Shown: positions 61,581 to 64,000 of the stretch, in pieces
Position numbering within the stretch: position 1 is the first letter of the stretch
Layout: every line of letters begins with the position of its first letter
NCBI GenBank assembly: GCA_910586125.1
Contig: CAJUHP010000012.1
Coordinates: forward strand, 1 to 64,000
Origin: an uncultured Lachnospiraceae bacterium
Lineage (GTDB): Bacteria; Bacillota; Clostridia; Lachnospirales; Lachnospiraceae
Length of the DNA stretch: 64,000 nt
Reading direction: 5' to 3'
Translations under genes and position numbers: made by a program
Notes under the pieces: model-generated
Database searches by the model: none
Seen by the model: only the letters and a program-made list of their open reading frames with translations
What the model was told of the DNA's origin: nothing

Positions 61581-63491
61581 TTATTTGACCTTTGCTGCAT
61601 CCAGGATTTCTTTGATTGACAACATCGGTATATTCTGAAGTTTCTCTATGTTCTTACGGATTATTTGATTTTTTAGCGTCGTAGAATTTATAATCAGATC
61701 AACCTTCTCTTCCGCCTCACACGGATGATATACTTTCAATTTCGTGCAAATCTGATCGGCTTTCTGATCGATTCCATACAATACTGCGATCTCGCTTCCC
61801 TGCAATTCGTGATATATGGCCTCCCCCATATAACTCATTCCATATATTGCTACTGAGCGGCAGCCTTTATCCGACAAATAGTTTTCTATGGACTTTCCTT
61901 TTTGTTTTATCTGCACCCACTCCATTGCCATCAGATACAGCTTTAAATGCTTATTTGAATCATGATATCTTTTTGAAATTTCCAGATCTTTTTCCAAAAT
62001 TTCCATCTTATGAAATATATTCATTCCATATTTATGATCTAAATAGAATATCTCTTCCCGCAATGGTTCGTTTATCTGTAAGTTATGTAAATATCCAGCC
62101 ACATGTTCGGATGCCGTATCCTGCATCAACTGACAGTTTACATATTCTTGTTTTCTTATATACCTGTTTTCCTTAAATTTCGTTACACTATGAACCGGAT
62201 ATTTTTCTATAATTTCATCCCACTTTTTCTGCCACTCTTCCTGTATGAACGCCCGTTCAAGACAATGCCCCTTATATTTCGTTTTATTGCCATTTAATAT
62301 ATCGAAAGACTTGTCTAGAAGTTCCTCTATCGTTTCTGCTTTATTTTCTTCAAAAAATTCCATCTCCCTTTCAATTACAAACAATGATAAATAAGGCACT
62401 CCCCACCGTTCAGCCAAACCGGCGCCGGATGCTCTCATAGGGAAAGAACATATAAATAAATCACACATTTTAATGAGTCCATAAACGTCTCGTCTTTCTA
62501 TGTAACCAACCGCACGCGCATGCCCATTTGTTCTTTCTTCAAGCTCCTTCCACTTCTTTCTTTTGGGATTTGGTCCAATAATAATAAACTGAATGTTATC
62601 ATGACTCTCATCTATAAGCCTGTTTACAAAATCTGTAAATCTATAACCTATAATATCTTCATACTTAAACTCATCCCCCATCGAAACGATCAACTTCGCT
62701 TTTTTATTTATTCTGTATTTTGAAAGAATCGTTTGGGTTACATTTTCATCCATTACAATAGAATCAATGTACCCTCCGTTTGGCGATGGGAATACCAAGT
62801 TTCTGCCATTTGCAACCCCTCTATAATCTCGTGATTTTTCCCAATCAAACTTGTTTAAATTTAATACGGCATCCGCGACAGAATAGCCATATGAAAATCT
62901 AAAATCAGCATGATTATAAAAGAATACTGGAATTTTCCAATTGCAATTGCTATATGCCAGTAAAGGAATCACATCATACATATGAGTATGAAGAATAATT
63001 TGCTCATAAACCTGGGAAATCTTCAAAAGTTGTTTTGCTTTTTCAATATAACTTCCTTCTAAGCATATTACTTTTCCATGTGAAGCAGATATGGTTTCAA
63101 TAATATAGGAGGGTATTTCTTGATAGTCCATGTCAGTTAATACAAGGGAGTATTGCCTGTCTTTATCCCACTGTATCCAATTATTTACTATCGATGTATG
63201 TCCGCCGCCATTCCCTGCCGCCGTCATAACATGAAGCACATTTCCTTTTTGGGGTTTGGCTGTTGGACTAAATTGTATTTTTTCTCCGATCTTAATAATT
63301 TCATTCTCTAAGCGATTGCTGCTATAAACTCCCGTCACATATTCAGAATATAAATATCCTATAAACGTCAAATATGAAAGTCTTTCATCATCATTTTGAC
63401 ATTTATCGATATATTTTTCCAATGATTCTATAAACTTATAATTGGACTCTATTCGATCGTGTACATCATCTAAATTCTTATATTTATTCAT
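61581..63491 (-). CDS. GT-B glycosyltransferase with C-terminal Rossmann-like module
   Basis: 636 residues. After a helical N-terminal part (about 1-75) the GT-B fold begins with VLHVMTAAGNGGGHTSIV. LIVSMGDEFKYEDI and FICSFPMRASGAGLAERWGVP mark the donor-binding half. The final 95 residues are the shared module (RSVAIYGMSYMGEAIYHEL, YGIDQKADQ). The frame has a TTG at 63506, but that TTGGAG is better read as the ribosome binding site of the ATG at 63491. Donor and acceptor unknown. Confidence 0.85.
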   Translation of the reverse strand: MNKYKNLDDVHDRIESNYKFIESLEKYIDKCQNDDERLSYLTFIGYLYSEYVTGVYSSNRLENEIIKIGEKIQFSPTAKPQKGNVLHVMTAAGNGGGHTSIVNNWIQWDKDRQYSLVLTDMDYQEIPSYIIETISASHGKVICLEGSYIEKAKQLLKISQVYEQIILHTHMYDVIPLLAYSNCNWKIPVFFYNHADFRFSYGYSVADAVLNLNKFDWEKSRDYRGVANGRNLVFPSPNGGYIDSIVMDENVTQTILSKYRINKKAKLIVSMGDEFKYEDIIGYRFTDFVNRLIDESHDNIQFIIIGPNPKRKKWKELEERTNGHARAVGYIERRDVYGLIKMCDLFICSFPMRASGAGLAERWGVPYLSLFVIEREMEFFEENKAETIEELLDKSFDILNGNKTKYKGHCLERAFIQEEWQKKWDEIIEKYPVHSVTKFKENRYIRKQEYVNCQLMQDTASEHVAGYLHNLQINEPLREEIFYLDHKYGMNIFHKMEILEKDLEISKRYHDSNKHLKLYLMAMEWVQIKQKGKSIENYLSDKGCRSVAIYGMSYMGEAIYHELQGSEIAVLYGIDQKADQICTKLKVYHPCEAEEKVDLIINSTTLKNQIIRKNIEKLQNIPMLSIKEILDAAKVK

Positions 63492-63521
63492 AGTTATAAT
63501 CTCCAAAAGCCTTAATAAAAC

Positions 63522-63995
63522 TCATTCTTTCAAATATTCTTTCAGGCAAATCGTTCTAAAAGTACTCCATTTCTTTCTGTCAATACAATCATACCAAATA
63601 TCTTCCTGCAGTTCGATCGCAATCAATTTATCATAGAACGCTTCATTTATCTCGCTTTTAGGAATGATAACCACACCTGAGTCATCACAAACCGCGATAG
63701 CACCTTGCAAAGAATTTTTTCGCTCATATACAATCTTCTTAAAATTTGTTAAATCTACCGGCTTATTAAAACAGCCCACCGGTGAAACTCCAGTACACCA
63801 TATCGGATAATTTTCTTTAATCAAGCAATGGGCATCTCGCATTTTTCCAGTGCAGACAATTGCTTTATTTTCACAATATAACAATACATATTTTGAAACG
63901 ATATCTCCTATAATTGCCCGGTCATGCACATCAATCGCGTCAATAAAAACGATTTTATTTGACACCAAACATTTATCCAGTTCCTCGTGAACCAT
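63522..63995 (-). CDS. RraA-like family protein, truncated by the window edge
   Basis: The last 157 codons are visible and the N-terminus probably lies beyond the window. DVHDRAIIGDI, GVSPVGCFNKPVDL and AVCDDSGVVIIP follow the RraA / 4-hydroxy-4-methyl-2-oxoglutarate aldolase fold. In true aldolases a G-x-x-R-D-x4-R region binds the metal and substrate. Here it appears only in a diverged form (TGKMRDAHCLIKENYPIW). RraA homologues occur as enzymes of unknown role in glycan and antibiotic clusters. It ends 30 bp before the next gene start on the same strand. Confidence 0.7.
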   Translation of the reverse strand: MVHEELDKCLVSNKIVFIDAIDVHDRAIIGDIVSKYVLLYCENKAIVCTGKMRDAHCLIKENYPIWCTGVSPVGCFNKPVDLTNFKKIVYERKNSLQGAIAVCDDSGVVIIPKSEINEAFYDKLIAIELQEDIWYDCIDRKKWSTFRTICLKEYLKE

Positions 63996-64000
63996 CCAAT

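Overview
The window looks like a chromosomal segment of a spore-forming, Gram-positive member of the Clostridia, most likely a Lachnospiraceae relative. The grounds are a complete spoIVA, GGAGG-type ribosome binding sites, a Gram-positive Tad/Flp pilus locus with DUF5702 and DUF6382-FHA proteins, class B sortase with SpaA/Cna-B adhesin, and no outer-membrane secretin. Almost everything is on the minus strand. The left two thirds is moderately GC-rich. From about 43 kb, and clearly from 53 kb to the end, the sequence is visibly AT-rich, as expected for an exchanged surface-glycan locus.

Layout. 0-1 kb: 3' part of a BspA-type (DUF285) surface protein that ends abruptly inside its repeats. 1.1-17.7 kb: one leftward operon for a Tad/Flp pilus: TadZ, TadA ATPase, TadB, TadC, Flp1-like pilin, TadE-like pseudopilins, DUF5702 protein, prepilin peptidase. 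It continues into a phospho-signalling tail: WG-repeat protein, FHA protein, PP2C phosphatase, a 50-residue membrane peptide and a Hanks-type kinase with a beta-propeller. 17.7-19.2 kb: a tyrosine recombinase between two 26-bp inverted repeats that also enclose an outward-facing perfect consensus promoter. 19.5-20.4 kb: two GNAT acetyltransferases. 20.6-25.3 kb: spoIVA, then galE, a NahK-like sugar kinase and a sugar nucleotidyltransferase. 25.4-30.8 kb: an oversized RND permease divergent from a TetR regulator. 30.9-32.4 kb: a small PII-like protein overlapping a CPA2 antiporter. 32.5-43.0 kb: a class B sortase translationally coupled to a 3210-residue Cna-B/SpaA adhesin. 43.4-43.9 kb: an orphan gene with its own strong promoter and terminator. 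44.0-64.0 kb: a teichoic-acid-like glycopolymer locus (TarJ/TarI-type CDP-ribitol supply, pentose-5-phosphate epimerase, two TagF-like polymerases, glycosyltransferases, an SGNH protein, a WbsX-type transferase, a beta-propeller protein, and an RraA-like gene cut by the window edge).

The most interesting object is the recombinase cassette at 17751-19172. Each end carries two 10-bp palindromic arms around a 5-bp asymmetric spacer, and the spacers point in opposite directions, which is the geometry for inversion rather than excision. The cassette holds a perfect TTGACA-17-TATAAT promoter that in this assembly points right, away from the pilus operon. No good promoter is visible between the cassette and tadZ. 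Flipping the cassette would place the promoter about 90-110 bp upstream of tadZ. I read this as a self-contained phase-variation switch for the whole pilus and kinase operon, captured here in the OFF orientation.

A second unusual signal is in the glycopolymer locus: nine different proteins (TagF-like, GT2, GT4, GT8, WbsX-type, and one free-standing) carry what looks like the same roughly 90-residue Rossmann-like module at the N- or C-terminus.
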